A DNA stretch of 38,999 nt from JBFLVQ01 sp040758525 (GCA_040758525.1 JBFLVQ010000013.1:1-38999); one strand, 5' to 3'. Shown: positions 1 to 8,534, counted from the stretch's first letter. The notes: generated from the sequence alone by a model not told the origin. Numbers and translations are program-made.

Positions 1-7
1 GACAAGT

Positions 8-13
8 TATAAT
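8..13 (+). promoter_or_regulatory. Possible -10 hexamer upstream of rpiA
   Basis: A perfect TATAAT lies about 100 bases upstream of the chosen rpiA start. The -35 region falls off the left edge of the window, so only half of a promoter can be judged. Its position fits transcription of the rpiA-HAD pair. Confidence 0.3.
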
Positions 14-112
14 ATACATTGTCGGATTATACCCAACTAAAAAATGGATACTCTTGATCTGGATTGGCTTCGTGATACACTGGCGCATCAAGATTTCAGT
101 CAAGGAGATAAT

Positions 113-802
113 ATGATGACAGAAAACAGTCCTAAAGCAGTGGCTGGTACTTATGCTGCTAATCTAGTAGCAGATGGTATGGTAGTAGGGCTAGGCACTG
201 GTTCTACCTCTGTGTTCGCAATTAAGCGGCTAGGTGAGCGAGTGCGAGAAGGTCTTAAGATCACTGGTATCCCAACTTCAGAAGCTTCAGCAAAGCTTGC
301 TACTGATGAAGGTATTAGTTTAGTCAGTTTTGAATCTGTCACCAAAATAGATATCACTATTGATGGTGCCGATGAGATAGATGCAAATTTCTATATGGTA
401 AAGGGTGGTGGTGGTGCGCTTTTGCGTGAGAAGGTAGTAGCATCAATCACCAAGCGCCAGATCTGTATTGTTGATCCTGCTAAAGTAGTAGAAAAGTTAG
501 GCCGTTTCCCATTACCAGTAGAGGTGGTGCCGTTTGGATGGCAGGTTGTGAGTCGCCGTATTGAAGCGCTAGGAGGTACGTCGAAACTACGCCAAACTAA
601 AGATGCCACAGCAAAGACCTATCTCACCGACAATGGTAACTATATCCTTGATTGTGATTTCTATCCTATTGCCGATCCTCCTGGGTTAGAACACCAGCTT
701 AAGATGATGCCTGGTGTGGTTGAAGTAGGACTATTCATTAACCTTGCCCATACTCTAGTGATTGGTAACCAAGATGGCACCGTGCAGGTGCGGGAGCGCT
801 AA
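113..802 (+). CDS. rpiA: Ribose-5-phosphate isomerase A
   Basis: Interconverts ribose 5-phosphate and ribulose 5-phosphate in the non-oxidative pentose phosphate pathway, in the cytoplasm. Seen: GTGST phosphate loop (residues 28-32), DGADEID (84-90), and KGGGGALLREK (97-107) with the catalytic Glu at 106. The frame is open from an ATG at 44, but AAGGAG at 102-107 sits 5-8 bases before the paired ATGs at 113 and 116. Starting at 113 gives 229 aa, the normal family length, so the 23 extra upstream codons are probably not translated. The next gene starts two bases after the stop, so the two are likely co-translated. Confidence 0.95.
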   Translation: MMTENSPKAVAGTYAANLVADGMVVGLGTGSTSVFAIKRLGERVREGLKITGIPTSEASAKLATDEGISLVSFESVTKIDITIDGADEIDANFYMVKGGGGALLREKVVASITKRQICIVDPAKVVEKLGRFPLPVEVVPFGWQVVSRRIEALGGTSKLRQTKDATAKTYLTDNGNYILDCDFYPIADPPGLEHQLKMMPGVVEVGLFINLAHTLVIGNQDGTVQVRER

Positions 803-804
803 AA

Positions 805-1593
805 GTGAGTCGTAGCTTGACGGAATTCGCTGCACTGATCATTGATATGGATGGTGTACTATGGCATGGCCAGATGCCTTTGCCTGGACTGTTAGAGTTC
901 TTTAACACACTACGTGTACGCCGCCTCCCCTTTGTACTTGCTACCAACAACGCCAGCCAGACACCCGAACAGTTTCAGGAGAAACTTCGTTCAATGGGTG
1001 TTGAGACTGTACGTGAAGAGATCCTTACCTCTTCACAAGCCACTGCACTCTACTTAAAGAGTATCGCACCCGGCGCACGTGTTTTTGTCATTGGCGAAGA
1101 TGGTCTGAAACAAGCGCTTAGCGAGGCTGGTCTGTTGCTTGCCAATGAGGATGTAGACTATGTTGTGTGTGGTATGGATCGCACCCTGAGCTGGGAGAAG
1201 ATCGCACAGGCAACACTTAATATACGTGCAGGCGCCCACTTTATCGGTACTAATCCTGATAAGACCTTTCCCACTGAACGGGGACTAGTACATGGTAATG
1301 GGGCAATCTTGGCAGCGCTCGAAGCCTCCACCGATGTGAAACCGATTATTGTTGGTAAGCCAGAGCCAATTATGTATCAACAAGCAATGATTCGCTTGTG
1401 TGTAGAGCCGGCGCTAACCATTGCTGTGGGTGACCGACTGGAGACTGATATTCTAGGCGCAAAACGTGCGGGCATTGCCAGCGTATTAATACTGACGGGT
1501 GTAACTACACCTGCACAACTGAATGAGAGCGATTATCAGCCCGAGTGGGTCTTCGAGACACTACAGGATTTTACTGCTGCCTTGCAAATTTAG
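805..1593 (+). CDS. HAD superfamily class IIA phosphatase (NagD/phosphoglycolate phosphatase-like)
   Basis: A cytoplasmic phosphate-ester hydrolase of the HAD-IIA type (NagD, 4-nitrophenylphosphatase, eukaryotic-type phosphoglycolate phosphatase). All HAD motifs are visible: DMDGV with nucleophile Asp14 and acid/base Asp16, TNN at 47-49, Lys185 in VGKPEP, and GDRLETD with Asp210 and Asp215. The C2-type cap lies between motifs II and III. The 262 aa length is typical. It starts with GTG two bases after the rpiA stop, with no separate strong ribosome binding site, which suggests translational coupling. The substrate cannot be read from sequence. A small sugar phosphate or phosphoglycolate would suit the rpiA context, but that is inference. 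Confidence 0.88.
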   Translation: MSRSLTEFAALIIDMDGVLWHGQMPLPGLLEFFNTLRVRRLPFVLATNNASQTPEQFQEKLRSMGVETVREEILTSSQATALYLKSIAPGARVFVIGEDGLKQALSEAGLLLANEDVDYVVCGMDRTLSWEKIAQATLNIRAGAHFIGTNPDKTFPTERGLVHGNGAILAALEASTDVKPIIVGKPEPIMYQQAMIRLCVEPALTIAVGDRLETDILGAKRAGIASVLILTGVTTPAQLNESDYQPEWVFETLQDFTAALQI

Positions 1594-1876
1594 CCGCCTC
1601 AATAACAGGTATTTGTATGCAGATCTCAAGCCGGGTGGATGCAGGGTGGATTGATCAAATTTATCTAGTTCTTCGCCAAATACAGCAATCCCGGCTCGAT
1701 ATATAACTGCCTTATTAAACTGCTCATTATTGCCGTAGAGCCGAGAAGTAGGGCCAGTAACTCTATTGGTAGGGCGGTATAGATGGCAGATTATTAATCT
1801 ATCACTTATACGCGATTTGGACTAGAATATGTCTTCTCAAAATCTTCAAATCTTCAATGGAGGAACAAGAAGGGAT

Positions 1877-2623
1877 ATGCAGAGAAAAAGTAGCTCGCCT
1901 AAAGCCACGAGTAAAGATGATGCGCCTACTGTTGGGGTTAAGACCTTGGCTGTAGACATTGGCGGTAGCGGTATTAAAGTAATGGTGCTTGATGAAAATG
2001 GTACTCCTCTTACCGAACGTAATCGGCACGAGACCCCGCAACCAGCCAAGCCGCAGCCGATCGTTGACATCATTGCCGAATTGGCCAAAACCCAAGGCGA
2101 ATTCGATCGTATTTCGGTGGGCTTTCCTGGAGTTGTGCACGAAGGTGTTGTCTATACGGCGCCAAATCTGGATCCATCCTGGGCACACTTCGACCTCGGG
2201 AAGACGTTAGAAAGCTTGTTGAATAAACCTGTCAGAGTAGCCAATGATGCAGATGTGCAAGGCTATGGTGTGATTGAAGGGCGTGGTGTGGAACTGGTGC
2301 TTACACTCGGCACTGGTCTGGGCTCGGCTCTGTTTGTTGATGGTCGCTTAGTACCGAATTTAGAACTTGGCCATCATCCATTTCGTAAAGGCTTTACCTA
2401 TGAAGAGCAGGTAGGACGTATTGCCCTTGATGAGGTAGGCAAGAAACGCTGGAATCGGCGTGTCCGTCGTATGATTAAACTGCTCGACAAGATTATCAAT
2501 TACCGTACCCTCTATCTAGGTGGCGGCAATGCCAAGAAGATTGAGGGTGATCTACCGCCAAACGTGCGCATCGCCAGCAATGAAGCGGGCCTCTTGGGCG
2601 GTATTGCGCTCTGGCGCTATTAA
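1877..2623 (+). CDS. ppgK: ROK-family kinase, polyphosphate glucokinase-like
   Basis: Predicted cytoplasmic sugar kinase, probably phosphorylating glucose with polyphosphate or ATP. Seen: VDIGGSGIK phosphate-1 motif (Asp27), GFPGVV, VANDAD (Asn123, catalytic Asp124), TLGTGLGSALF phosphate-2 motif, and ELGHHPF followed by TYEEQVG. The ROK zinc motif (CxCGxxGC) is absent, as in the PPGK branch, and the roughly 250 aa length also fits that branch better than the longer ATP-type ROK glucokinases. An in-frame ATG at 1829 has no ribosome binding site. The ATG at 1877 has GGAGG at 1859-1863, rather far upstream, so 1877 is preferred but not certain. Donor specificity is inferred from family resemblance only. 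Confidence 0.82.
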   Translation: MQRKSSSPKATSKDDAPTVGVKTLAVDIGGSGIKVMVLDENGTPLTERNRHETPQPAKPQPIVDIIAELAKTQGEFDRISVGFPGVVHEGVVYTAPNLDPSWAHFDLGKTLESLLNKPVRVANDADVQGYGVIEGRGVELVLTLGTGLGSALFVDGRLVPNLELGHHPFRKGFTYEEQVGRIALDEVGKKRWNRRVRRMIKLLDKIINYRTLYLGGGNAKKIEGDLPPNVRIASNEAGLLGGIALWRY

Positions 2624-2662
2624 TTTCCTCTTTTCGAATTTGTTTGGTTTCAGGAGAATTCT

Positions 2663-4018
2663 ATGAACAACAATAATTACCACACACGCTGTGGGCGGGT
2701 AGCACTGACTTTTCTGCTCATGCTTTGTGCGCTTATCTTCAGCGCTTCCGCCAATGCCCAAAATCCTAATAAAATCGACTTATCCCGACTTGCCGTATTG
2801 GGTGATAGCCTCTCGCAAGCCTATCACAATGGCGTTTTACATGATGATGCGTTAGCACGTAATTACGTTATGTTGTTAGGCAAGCAGGCCGGTATAGAGA
2901 TACGTCAGATTACTGTGCCCGAACCAGGTGGCTATGGTAGCCGCTTTGAACTGCGTGATCCCAATGGTCCACTCAACTTTCTCAATCTTGGTGTGCCACC
3001 TCAACCAGTAACAATGACACGTAGCAACTCCAGTGTACGTGTAAATAATCTTGCCGTCGGGGGAGCACGCTTAAGAGATATAATTAACGAGCGTCCCGAT
3101 CCAGGCAATCCTAATGATGCTGTCTTTGCTTCACTAGGTCTACCTTGGCTCTTTGATAATCCACCAGTAGTGCGCAGCCAACTAGAGTTTGTCGAAACGA
3201 TAAATCCTAAGCCTACGGCGGTGATCCTATTCATTGGCGGCAACGATGCGCTAGCGGCAGCAGGTAGCTCGAATCTATCGCTACTTACCCCAGCAGATCA
3301 GTTTGCCCAAGATTATGAAGAGATTGTGCGTCGTGTTAAAGCTGTTGGGGCGAATATGATCCTTGTTAATGTTCCTGACGTCACAACGGCGGCTTTTCTA
3401 ATTCCCGCTACCGATCTACCAGCAGTTTTCCGCCTTGTGCCGCTTGATGTAATCTTAAAGATGACAGGACTGACTAAGAATGATTTCGTTACCCTACGCG
3501 CATTCCCGGCAATTCTAGATGTGCTCTCTGGTAAAACCAATGGGCCAATTGCTGAGAACTTGATCCTGCGTAAGAAGATGGCCAAACAGATCTCGAAGAC
3601 AATTAAAAAATATAATAAGACGATTGCTAAGATTGCTAAGCGTGAGAAGTTCATTCTTATCGATGTAAATAAGCTATTACTGGATACTACACGCAATGGT
3701 TTTGATATTCCTGGCGTAGCGCGCCTCTCGACCAAATATTTTGGCGGTATTGCTAGTCTAGATGGTGTGCACGTATCCTTCACTACCAATGGAATCTTAG
3801 CGAATCTCTTTATCAATGCGATCAACAAAGCTAATGGTAGTAGTATTCCATTAGTCGATGTGGCTGCTATTGCTAAGACCGATCCATTGGTACCTAAGAT
3901 GGGTAGCACGGTAGTTGCTGCACCTGAGCCAACCTTGCAAGACTATCTACAAACAAGACCATTCTTTGAGGATCTTGCTAATGCTGCCAATCGACTCTTT
4001 AATGGTGATCTGAAGTAA
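2663..4018 (+). CDS. Secreted SGNH/GDSL-family hydrolase
   Basis: Exported esterase or lipase-like hydrolase. Residues 1-32 form a Sec signal peptide (polar start, hydrophobic core 13-28, likely cleavage after ANA before Gln33). The SGNH blocks follow in order: GDSLS with nucleophile Ser49, an oxyanion Gly in NNLAVGGA, GGND with Asn194, and DGVHVS with Asp367 and His370. At 451 aa it is longer than minimal SGNH enzymes, with a large insert between blocks III and V (about 200-360). AGGAG at 2652-2656 lies six bases before the ATG. It follows the ROK kinase by 39 bases and is closed by a strong hairpin. The substrate is unknown. Confidence 0.88.
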   Translation: MNNNNYHTRCGRVALTFLLMLCALIFSASANAQNPNKIDLSRLAVLGDSLSQAYHNGVLHDDALARNYVMLLGKQAGIEIRQITVPEPGGYGSRFELRDPNGPLNFLNLGVPPQPVTMTRSNSSVRVNNLAVGGARLRDIINERPDPGNPNDAVFASLGLPWLFDNPPVVRSQLEFVETINPKPTAVILFIGGNDALAAAGSSNLSLLTPADQFAQDYEEIVRRVKAVGANMILVNVPDVTTAAFLIPATDLPAVFRLVPLDVILKMTGLTKNDFVTLRAFPAILDVLSGKTNGPIAENLILRKKMAKQISKTIKKYNKTIAKIAKREKFILIDVNKLLLDTTRNGFDIPGVARLSTKYFGGIASLDGVHVSFTTNGILANLFINAINKANGSSIPLVDVAAIAKTDPLVPKMGSTVVAAPEPTLQDYLQTRPFFEDLANAANRLFNGDLK

Positions 4019-4028
4019 TATCTGAATA

Positions 4029-4068
4029 ATAGCAAGCACAGAGAGTAAATGTTCTCTGTGCTTGCTAT
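4029..4068. terminator. Bidirectional terminator-like hairpin between convergent genes
   Basis: A perfect 16-bp inverted repeat, arms 4029-4044 and 4053-4068 with an 8-base loop, begins ten bases after the SGNH hydrolase stop and ends 19 bases before the stop of the minus-strand CBS gene. It has no long T run on either side, so it may stop or stabilise transcripts from both directions. Confidence 0.75.
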
Positions 4069-4087
4069 CTATACGCTAGTTGTAGAT

Positions 4088-4591
4088 TTAAAGAAGATGG
4101 TTGGAGATGTATCTGAGAATACCACGCACAGATACCATACCGATCGGCTGATTGCCTCTCATTATTGGAATGTGACGATAGCCACCCACCGACATCTTGT
4201 TAAGCGCATAAGCTACGGTATCCTGTTCCGTGAGGGTTTCTGGATCGGGCGTCATCACATTACGCACTGTCAACTTGCTCAAGTCGGTTTGGCCAACCAG
4301 CTTCATTAGCACATCACGCTCAGTTAAGATTCCTATCAGACGATCTCCTTCAGTAACAAAGATGCAGCCATAACGTTCCTGCTGCATCTTCGCTAATGCT
4401 GTTGTTACCAGTGTATCGGGTGAGATAAGCAGTGGTGCCGCAGGATGTAAGTTCTCCAAAGGATCTTCCATTATCTTCTTCTGTAGATGTGTAGTAGCTA
4501 CTGGCAAATCTAACCCTGCCAGATCATGTCCACACTCATCACAGATCTCTGTACCAGCGATATTCTCATGTCCACAATCAGGGCAATTCAT
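4088..4591 (-). CDS. Zinc-ribbon plus tandem CBS-domain protein
   Basis: Predicted cytoplasmic adenine-nucleotide sensor of 167 aa. Residues 3-20 form a CPxC...CxxC zinc ribbon (Cys3, Cys6, Cys17, Cys20). Residues about 45-167 hold two CBS motifs (GILTERDV and GMVSVRGI are the usual ends). It is the last gene of the korAB transcript, 54 bases after korB. Its CBS half resembles the CBS protein that starts the operon: both share LAxMQQ, RDVL and RHxP stretches, so they are probably paralogues that diverged by gain or loss of the ribbon. AGGAG at 4598-4602 is six bases before the ATG but lies inside an inverted repeat (see 4593-4623). The bound ligand is not readable from sequence. Confidence 0.88.
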   Translation of the reverse strand: MNCPDCGHENIAGTEICDECGHDLAGLDLPVATTHLQKKIMEDPLENLHPAAPLLISPDTLVTTALAKMQQERYGCIFVTEGDRLIGILTERDVLMKLVGQTDLSKLTVRNVMTPDPETLTEQDTVAYALNKMSVGGYRHIPIMRGNQPIGMVSVRGILRYISNHLL

Positions 4592-4592
4592 A

Positions 4593-4623
4593 ACTGTCTC
4601 CTAGACAGTCTATCAGGACTGTC
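4593..4623 (-). promoter_or_regulatory. Three-segment inverted repeat over the ribosome binding site of the zinc-ribbon CBS gene
   Basis: Three complementary segments lie in the korB-CBS gap: 4617-4623, 4604-4610 and 4593-4599. On the minus-strand RNA the middle one can pair with the upstream one (7 bp, 6-base loop) or with the downstream one (7 bp, 3-base loop). The second pairing places AGGAG (4598-4602) in the loop and stem. The two structures exclude each other, as in an attenuator or translational switch. The same symmetry could instead be a protein-binding operator. Confidence 0.45.
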
Positions 4624-4645
4624 AGTTTGGATTATAGGAAGCGAA

Positions 4646-5695
4646 TTATTCGATTACCCAAGTCTCCCCACTATTGAGCAACTTGTTAAGATTTCCCGCC
4701 CCTTGACGTTGAATCGCATTCTGTACCTGAGACTCTACCAGATTTTCGTAGGTTGGTCGCTGTACAGAGCGGAAGACACCAATGGGCACAGGAAACTCAG
4801 GAAATACCATACGCGAGAGTAGATAAGCAAGTGTTGGCTCTTCTGCTTGCTCATCATGCACAAGCAGATCTGCTTCTGTGATGCCATTCTCGCCAAGTGT
4901 AACGACCTCTGGTTTAAGGCCATTTAGCCGTATGCCCTTATCCCGATTCTTGCCAAAGATCATAGGCTTGCCATGTTCTAACATCAGTACACGATCGTCA
5001 CGTATTGCACGCTCGGTAAAATCCTTGAATGCGCCATCATTGAAGATATTGCAATTCTGGTAGATCTCAACAAAAGAGGTACCAGGATGACGAGCGGCAC
5101 GCTCAATGGTTGCGGGCAGGTGTTTAGTATCAATATCGATAGTGCGGGCAACAAACGTCGCCTCTGCACCAATGGCAACACAGATCGGATTGAGGGGATT
5201 CTCGACTGTACCCATAGGACTCGATTTGGTCTTTTTACCAAACTCTGAAGTAGGTGAGTACTGCCCTTTGGTAAGACCGTAGATACGATTATTAAAGAGC
5301 AGAATATTGATGTCTAGATTACGGCGAATACTGTGCAGTAGGTGATTGCCTCCAATCGATAGACCATCACCATCACCAGTCACAACCCATACAGACAGTT
5401 CTGGACGCGCTACCTTAAGCCCTGTGGCAATTGCTGGCGCGCGCCCATGAATACCATGGAAACCATAAGTATTCATGTAGTAGGGAAAGCGACTAGAACA
5501 ACCTATCCCAGAGATAAAGACATAGTTCTCGCGCGGAATACCCAGATCTGGGAGCGTCTTTTGAACCTGCGCAAGAATCGAATAATCACCACAACCAGGG
5601 CACCAGCGTACCTCTTGATCGGAGATAAAATCTTGTCGATTTAGCTGCAGCGGCACTAATGGGGTGTTGCTGCTGTTGTCTGCATTAACGCTCAT
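4646..5695 (-). CDS. korB: 2-oxoacid (probably 2-oxoglutarate):ferredoxin oxidoreductase, beta subunit
   Basis: Thiamine-diphosphate and [4Fe-4S] subunit that oxidatively decarboxylates a 2-oxoacid to acyl-CoA and passes electrons to ferredoxin. Seen: WCPGCGDY (Cys32, Cys35), GIGCSSR (Cys66) and YQNCNIF (Cys215) as the four cluster ligands, GDGDGLSIGGNHL as the ThDP motif, and NNRIYGLTKGQ. The 349 aa length is normal. AAGGAG sits just before the ATG. It lies 47 bases after korA on the same strand. A KorB-type partner with a fused gamma-alpha KorA favours 2-oxoglutarate as substrate, but pyruvate or branched-chain acids cannot be excluded by eye. Confidence 0.92.
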   Translation of the reverse strand: MSVNADNSSNTPLVPLQLNRQDFISDQEVRWCPGCGDYSILAQVQKTLPDLGIPRENYVFISGIGCSSRFPYYMNTYGFHGIHGRAPAIATGLKVARPELSVWVVTGDGDGLSIGGNHLLHSIRRNLDINILLFNNRIYGLTKGQYSPTSEFGKKTKSSPMGTVENPLNPICVAIGAEATFVARTIDIDTKHLPATIERAARHPGTSFVEIYQNCNIFNDGAFKDFTERAIRDDRVLMLEHGKPMIFGKNRDKGIRLNGLKPEVVTLGENGITEADLLVHDEQAEEPTLAYLLSRMVFPEFPVPIGVFRSVQRPTYENLVESQVQNAIQRQGAGNLNKLLNSGETWVIE

Positions 5696-5723
5696 TATTG
5701 CTCCTTATTAATTGCTTCGTCAT

Positions 5724-5745
5724 TAATTACTCTAGCTAGTAATTA
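5724..5745 (-). promoter_or_regulatory. Intercistronic hairpin between korA and korB
   Basis: An 8-bp perfect inverted repeat (arms 5724-5731 and 5738-5745, 6-base loop) includes the korA stop codon and lies 28 bases before the korB start. It is AT-rich and lacks a T run, so it is more likely an RNA stability or processing element than a terminator. Confidence 0.3.
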
Positions 5746-7599
5746 GACTAATGGTTCAAACTGTCTCACCAGTTCCGAGATCTGGAATGGCTTGCCTTTT
5801 ACCTTGGGATATGAGATTGCATCAATCAGATACTTTGCCCGCAATAACAGACAGAGTTGTCCTAGATTGAGTTCCGGTACAATCACACGTTCAAAGCGGC
5901 TGAGCACATCACCAAGATTCTTGGGAAAAGGATTGAGGTAGCGCAAATGGATTGCAGAGATCGATTTTCCCCGCTCCTGCATAGACTCTACGGCTGAAAC
6001 AATGGCGCCATAAGTCGAGCCCCATCCTACTACCAACAGTTTACCTTCAGGTTTACCAAAGACCTCGACATCAGGAATATCCTGGGCAATACGTTCAAGC
6101 TTCTCAGCACGTAGCTTCACCATACGCATATGGTTTTCTGGATCATAACTGACATTGCCAGTAATATCCTGTTTCTCCAAGCCGCCAATACGGTGCTCAA
6201 GACCAGGTGTGCCAGGGATTGCCCAAGGGCGTGCCAATGTCTGTGGATCACGTCTGTAGGGCTTAAATCCAATCGGATTCGTTTCATGATGCACAGTAAT
6301 CTTTGGTAGGTCCTCGTAATGTGGGATAAGCCAAGGCTCGGCGCCATTGGCAATATAGCCATCTGAGAGGAAGAAGACCGGCATCATATATTTCACCGCA
6401 ATACGTACCGACTCGATCGCCATATTGAAACAGTCTGCTGGTGTCGATGCTGCCAGTATTGCAACGGGACATTCACCATTGCGCCCAAACATTGCCTGTA
6501 GTAGATCGGCCTGCTCAGTTTTGGTAGGTAATCCTGTAGAAGGTCCGCCACGCTGAATATTGGCAATTACTAGCGGTACTTCTGTCATTACAGCAAGGCC
6601 GATCGCCTCACTCTTAAGCGCTACGCCTGGGCCGGATGTACCGGTAAGCGCGATTGCGCCGGCAAAAGCTGCCCCAATCGTTGCAGAGACCGCAGCAATC
6701 TCGTCCTCGGCCTGGAATGTCTTTACACCATAGCTCTTCAGTTTAGAGAGTTCATGTAGAATATCGGAGGCTGGTGTGATTGGATAGCTGCCATAGAAGA
6801 GAGCTTTATTCGCTAGTTGTGCAGCCGTGACAAATCCTACCGCAGTTGCTTCATTGCCAGTGATATTACGATATTTGCCTGGTGAGATCTTAGCTTTACG
6901 CACACGATAGTGGGTTGTAAAGATCTCCACAGTATCAGCATAGTTGTAGCCAGCCTTGAGTGCTAGCGTATTGGCCTTAGCAATCTCTGGCATCTTAGCA
7001 AACTTATCTTCAATCCACTTCAGCGTAGTGTCCATGGGCCGGTCATAGAGCCAGTACATTAGTCCTAACGCAAAGAAGTTTTTACAGCGCTCTTGCTGCT
7101 TTTTCGGCAGTGAAGTCTCTTTCAGCGCATTATAGGTGAGTGAAGTAAGTGGTAGCTTAAAGACACGGTAATTTGAAACTGAACCATCTTCCAGCGGGTT
7201 GTTCTCATAGCCAGCTTTATTAAGATTCTGTTCCGTAAAGGCGTCAGTATTGACGATAAGAATACCGCCCGGCTCGAGATCGCTGATATTCACTTTAAGA
7301 GCCGCAGGATTCATCGCCACCAGTACGTTAGGAGCATCGCCTGGGGTACGTATATCGCGGCTGCTAAAGTTGATCTGAAAGCCAGATACTCCTGGCAGCG
7401 AGCCCGCAGGAGCGCGAATCTCAGCCGGGAAATCGGGCAATGTCGCAAGATCATTACCGAGTACGGCAGTAGTGTTGGTGAATTGAGTACCGGTTAACTG
7501 CATACCGTCGCCGGAATCGCCGGCAAAACGGATCGTAACGGTTTCCAACTCTTCAACATGATGTTCTACATTATCGAGGACGGATGTCGATTCTATCAT
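5743..7599 (-). CDS. korA: 2-oxoacid:ferredoxin oxidoreductase, fused gamma-alpha subunit
   Basis: Partner of korB. Residues about 15-195 are the gamma domain (VTIRFAGDSGDGMQ near the start). From about 250 onward comes the alpha (pyrimidine-binding) domain with AVGFVTAA, YPITPASDILHEL, GTSGPGVALKSE and RGGPSTGLPTKTEQ, the last characteristic of the KorA group. The C-terminal part (about 515-618) is the usual alpha extension. The 618 aa length matches fused KorA proteins. It starts 24 bases after the first CBS gene, and GGAG is 11 bases upstream of the ATG. With korB it forms the complete catalytic unit. No separate delta ferredoxin subunit is encoded nearby, so a free ferredoxin is the expected acceptor. 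Confidence 0.93.
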   Translation of the reverse strand: MIESTSVLDNVEHHVEELETVTIRFAGDSGDGMQLTGTQFTNTTAVLGNDLATLPDFPAEIRAPAGSLPGVSGFQINFSSRDIRTPGDAPNVLVAMNPAALKVNISDLEPGGILIVNTDAFTEQNLNKAGYENNPLEDGSVSNYRVFKLPLTSLTYNALKETSLPKKQQERCKNFFALGLMYWLYDRPMDTTLKWIEDKFAKMPEIAKANTLALKAGYNYADTVEIFTTHYRVRKAKISPGKYRNITGNEATAVGFVTAAQLANKALFYGSYPITPASDILHELSKLKSYGVKTFQAEDEIAAVSATIGAAFAGAIALTGTSGPGVALKSEAIGLAVMTEVPLVIANIQRGGPSTGLPTKTEQADLLQAMFGRNGECPVAILAASTPADCFNMAIESVRIAVKYMMPVFFLSDGYIANGAEPWLIPHYEDLPKITVHHETNPIGFKPYRRDPQTLARPWAIPGTPGLEHRIGGLEKQDITGNVSYDPENHMRMVKLRAEKLERIAQDIPDVEVFGKPEGKLLVVGWGSTYGAIVSAVESMQERGKSISAIHLRYLNPFPKNLGDVLSRFERVIVPELNLGQLCLLLRAKYLIDAISYPKVKGKPFQISELVRQFEPLV

Positions 7600-7623
7600 T
7601 GCTTTTAGAACTCCGGTCTTTGC

Positions 7624-8091
7624 CTAGGCGCCTTCCGGAGTCATGATCTTTTGTTGGAGGCGCGGCGGCAGATTATAAACTTCGGTCGGGAAATGCTCGA
7701 CCAGATAATGGACGATATGATCGGCACTGATCATTCCGGTCACCTCGCCACTCACATCAACTAGTGGCACATGGCGTACACTGGCGCTATCCATTAGTTG
7801 AATCGCTTCTGCGATCGACGCATCAGACGAAAGCGTAGTGGGCGTAGATGTCATAAAGGTACTGATTGTAGTCTGCGGATCAACACCACAGTCAATCACC
7901 TTATTAAGCACATCGCGGGTGGTAAAGATGCCTTGTAGCTTCTTACCTTCGCAGACCAACACACAACTAATGCGTGCTTGCTGCATACGCGCGAGTACTA
8001 CCCCTAAACTATTCTGGGGATTGACACAAACGGGCGCAGGCAGATCCAAATGGCGAATTTTATCAAACTGGAAGGTCTTATCAACAGACAT
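7624..8091 (-). CDS. Tandem CBS-domain protein, first gene of the kor operon
   Basis: Predicted cytoplasmic adenylate-binding regulator of 155 aa with two CBS motifs (about 15-125: GIFTTRDVL, then VRHVPLVD and GMISADHIV) and a short basic tail. The frame is open back to 8196, but AAGGAG (8097-8102) sits five bases before the ATG at 8091, and the operon promoter (8168-8196) overlaps the longer version, so 8091 is the start. It resembles the zinc-ribbon CBS protein at the other end of the operon, without the ribbon. Its position suggests it senses energy state for the ferredoxin oxidoreductase complex. That role is inference. Confidence 0.88.
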   Translation of the reverse strand: MSVDKTFQFDKIRHLDLPAPVCVNPQNSLGVVLARMQQARISCVLVCEGKKLQGIFTTRDVLNKVIDCGVDPQTTISTFMTSTPTTLSSDASIAEAIQLMDSASVRHVPLVDVSGEVTGMISADHIVHYLVEHFPTEVYNLPPRLQQKIMTPEGA

Positions 8092-8167
8092 ACTCACTCC
8101 TTCAATCAGTTGTCCGGACGGGGTTAACCTTGCATTAATTGGCCCCACCCGTTGGTTGGCCGGCACG

Positions 8168-8196
8168 ATTAAACTCCGGAGCAGTCTTTTTGTCAA
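8168..8196 (-). promoter_or_regulatory. Promoter of the CBS-korA-korB-CBS operon
   Basis: On the minus strand, a perfect TTGACA (8191-8196) is followed after exactly 17 bases by TTTAAT (8168-8173), one base off the -10 consensus. The leader to the ATG at 8091 would be about 70 bases. A further TATAAT on the minus strand at 8254-8259, with a weaker -35, may be a second start point. Confidence 0.72.
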
Positions 8197-8199
8197 TAG

Positions 8200-8534
8200 T
8201 AGTACTTCCCATCATTAAGGGAAGCCCAGACCCGGTATTTTGGGAAGAGGGAGATTATAGCATAACCCAACTAAATCAAACGACGGTTGATAGCAGATCG
8301 ATAGTTAAGCTTGCCTGGCTGATCCGAAATTCTGAAGTAAATACAAAATCCTATATGCCAATCATCTCTATAAGACCTTTACCAGTTCCTTAGCATATTA
8401 ACTAAATCATTAATAGAGAAATGATTATTGATAAGTGCCAAGAAATTTCTGGAAGCGGTGCAGAAATTGCATTAAAAAAACCTTTGCCTAAACAGATAAT
8501 AGATTTAATCAAAGAAAATTAACAGTAATGTAAC
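8200..8534. other. AT-rich intergenic stretch with one doubtful 33-codon ORF
   Basis: This part of the gap between the kor operon and the TonB receptor holds no convincing gene. A plus-strand ORF at 8421-8522 (33 aa, starts MIIDKCQEIS, ends LIKEN) is AT-rich and has only a weak ribosome binding site. It may be a chance ORF or a gene remnant. Confidence 0.3.

Noticed and set aside
3313..3909. 198-codon minus-strand ORF opposite the SGNH hydrolase gene
   Set aside because: It lies wholly inside a well-supported gene, has no ribosome binding site and gives no recognisable domain. It mirrors the codon pattern of the true gene.
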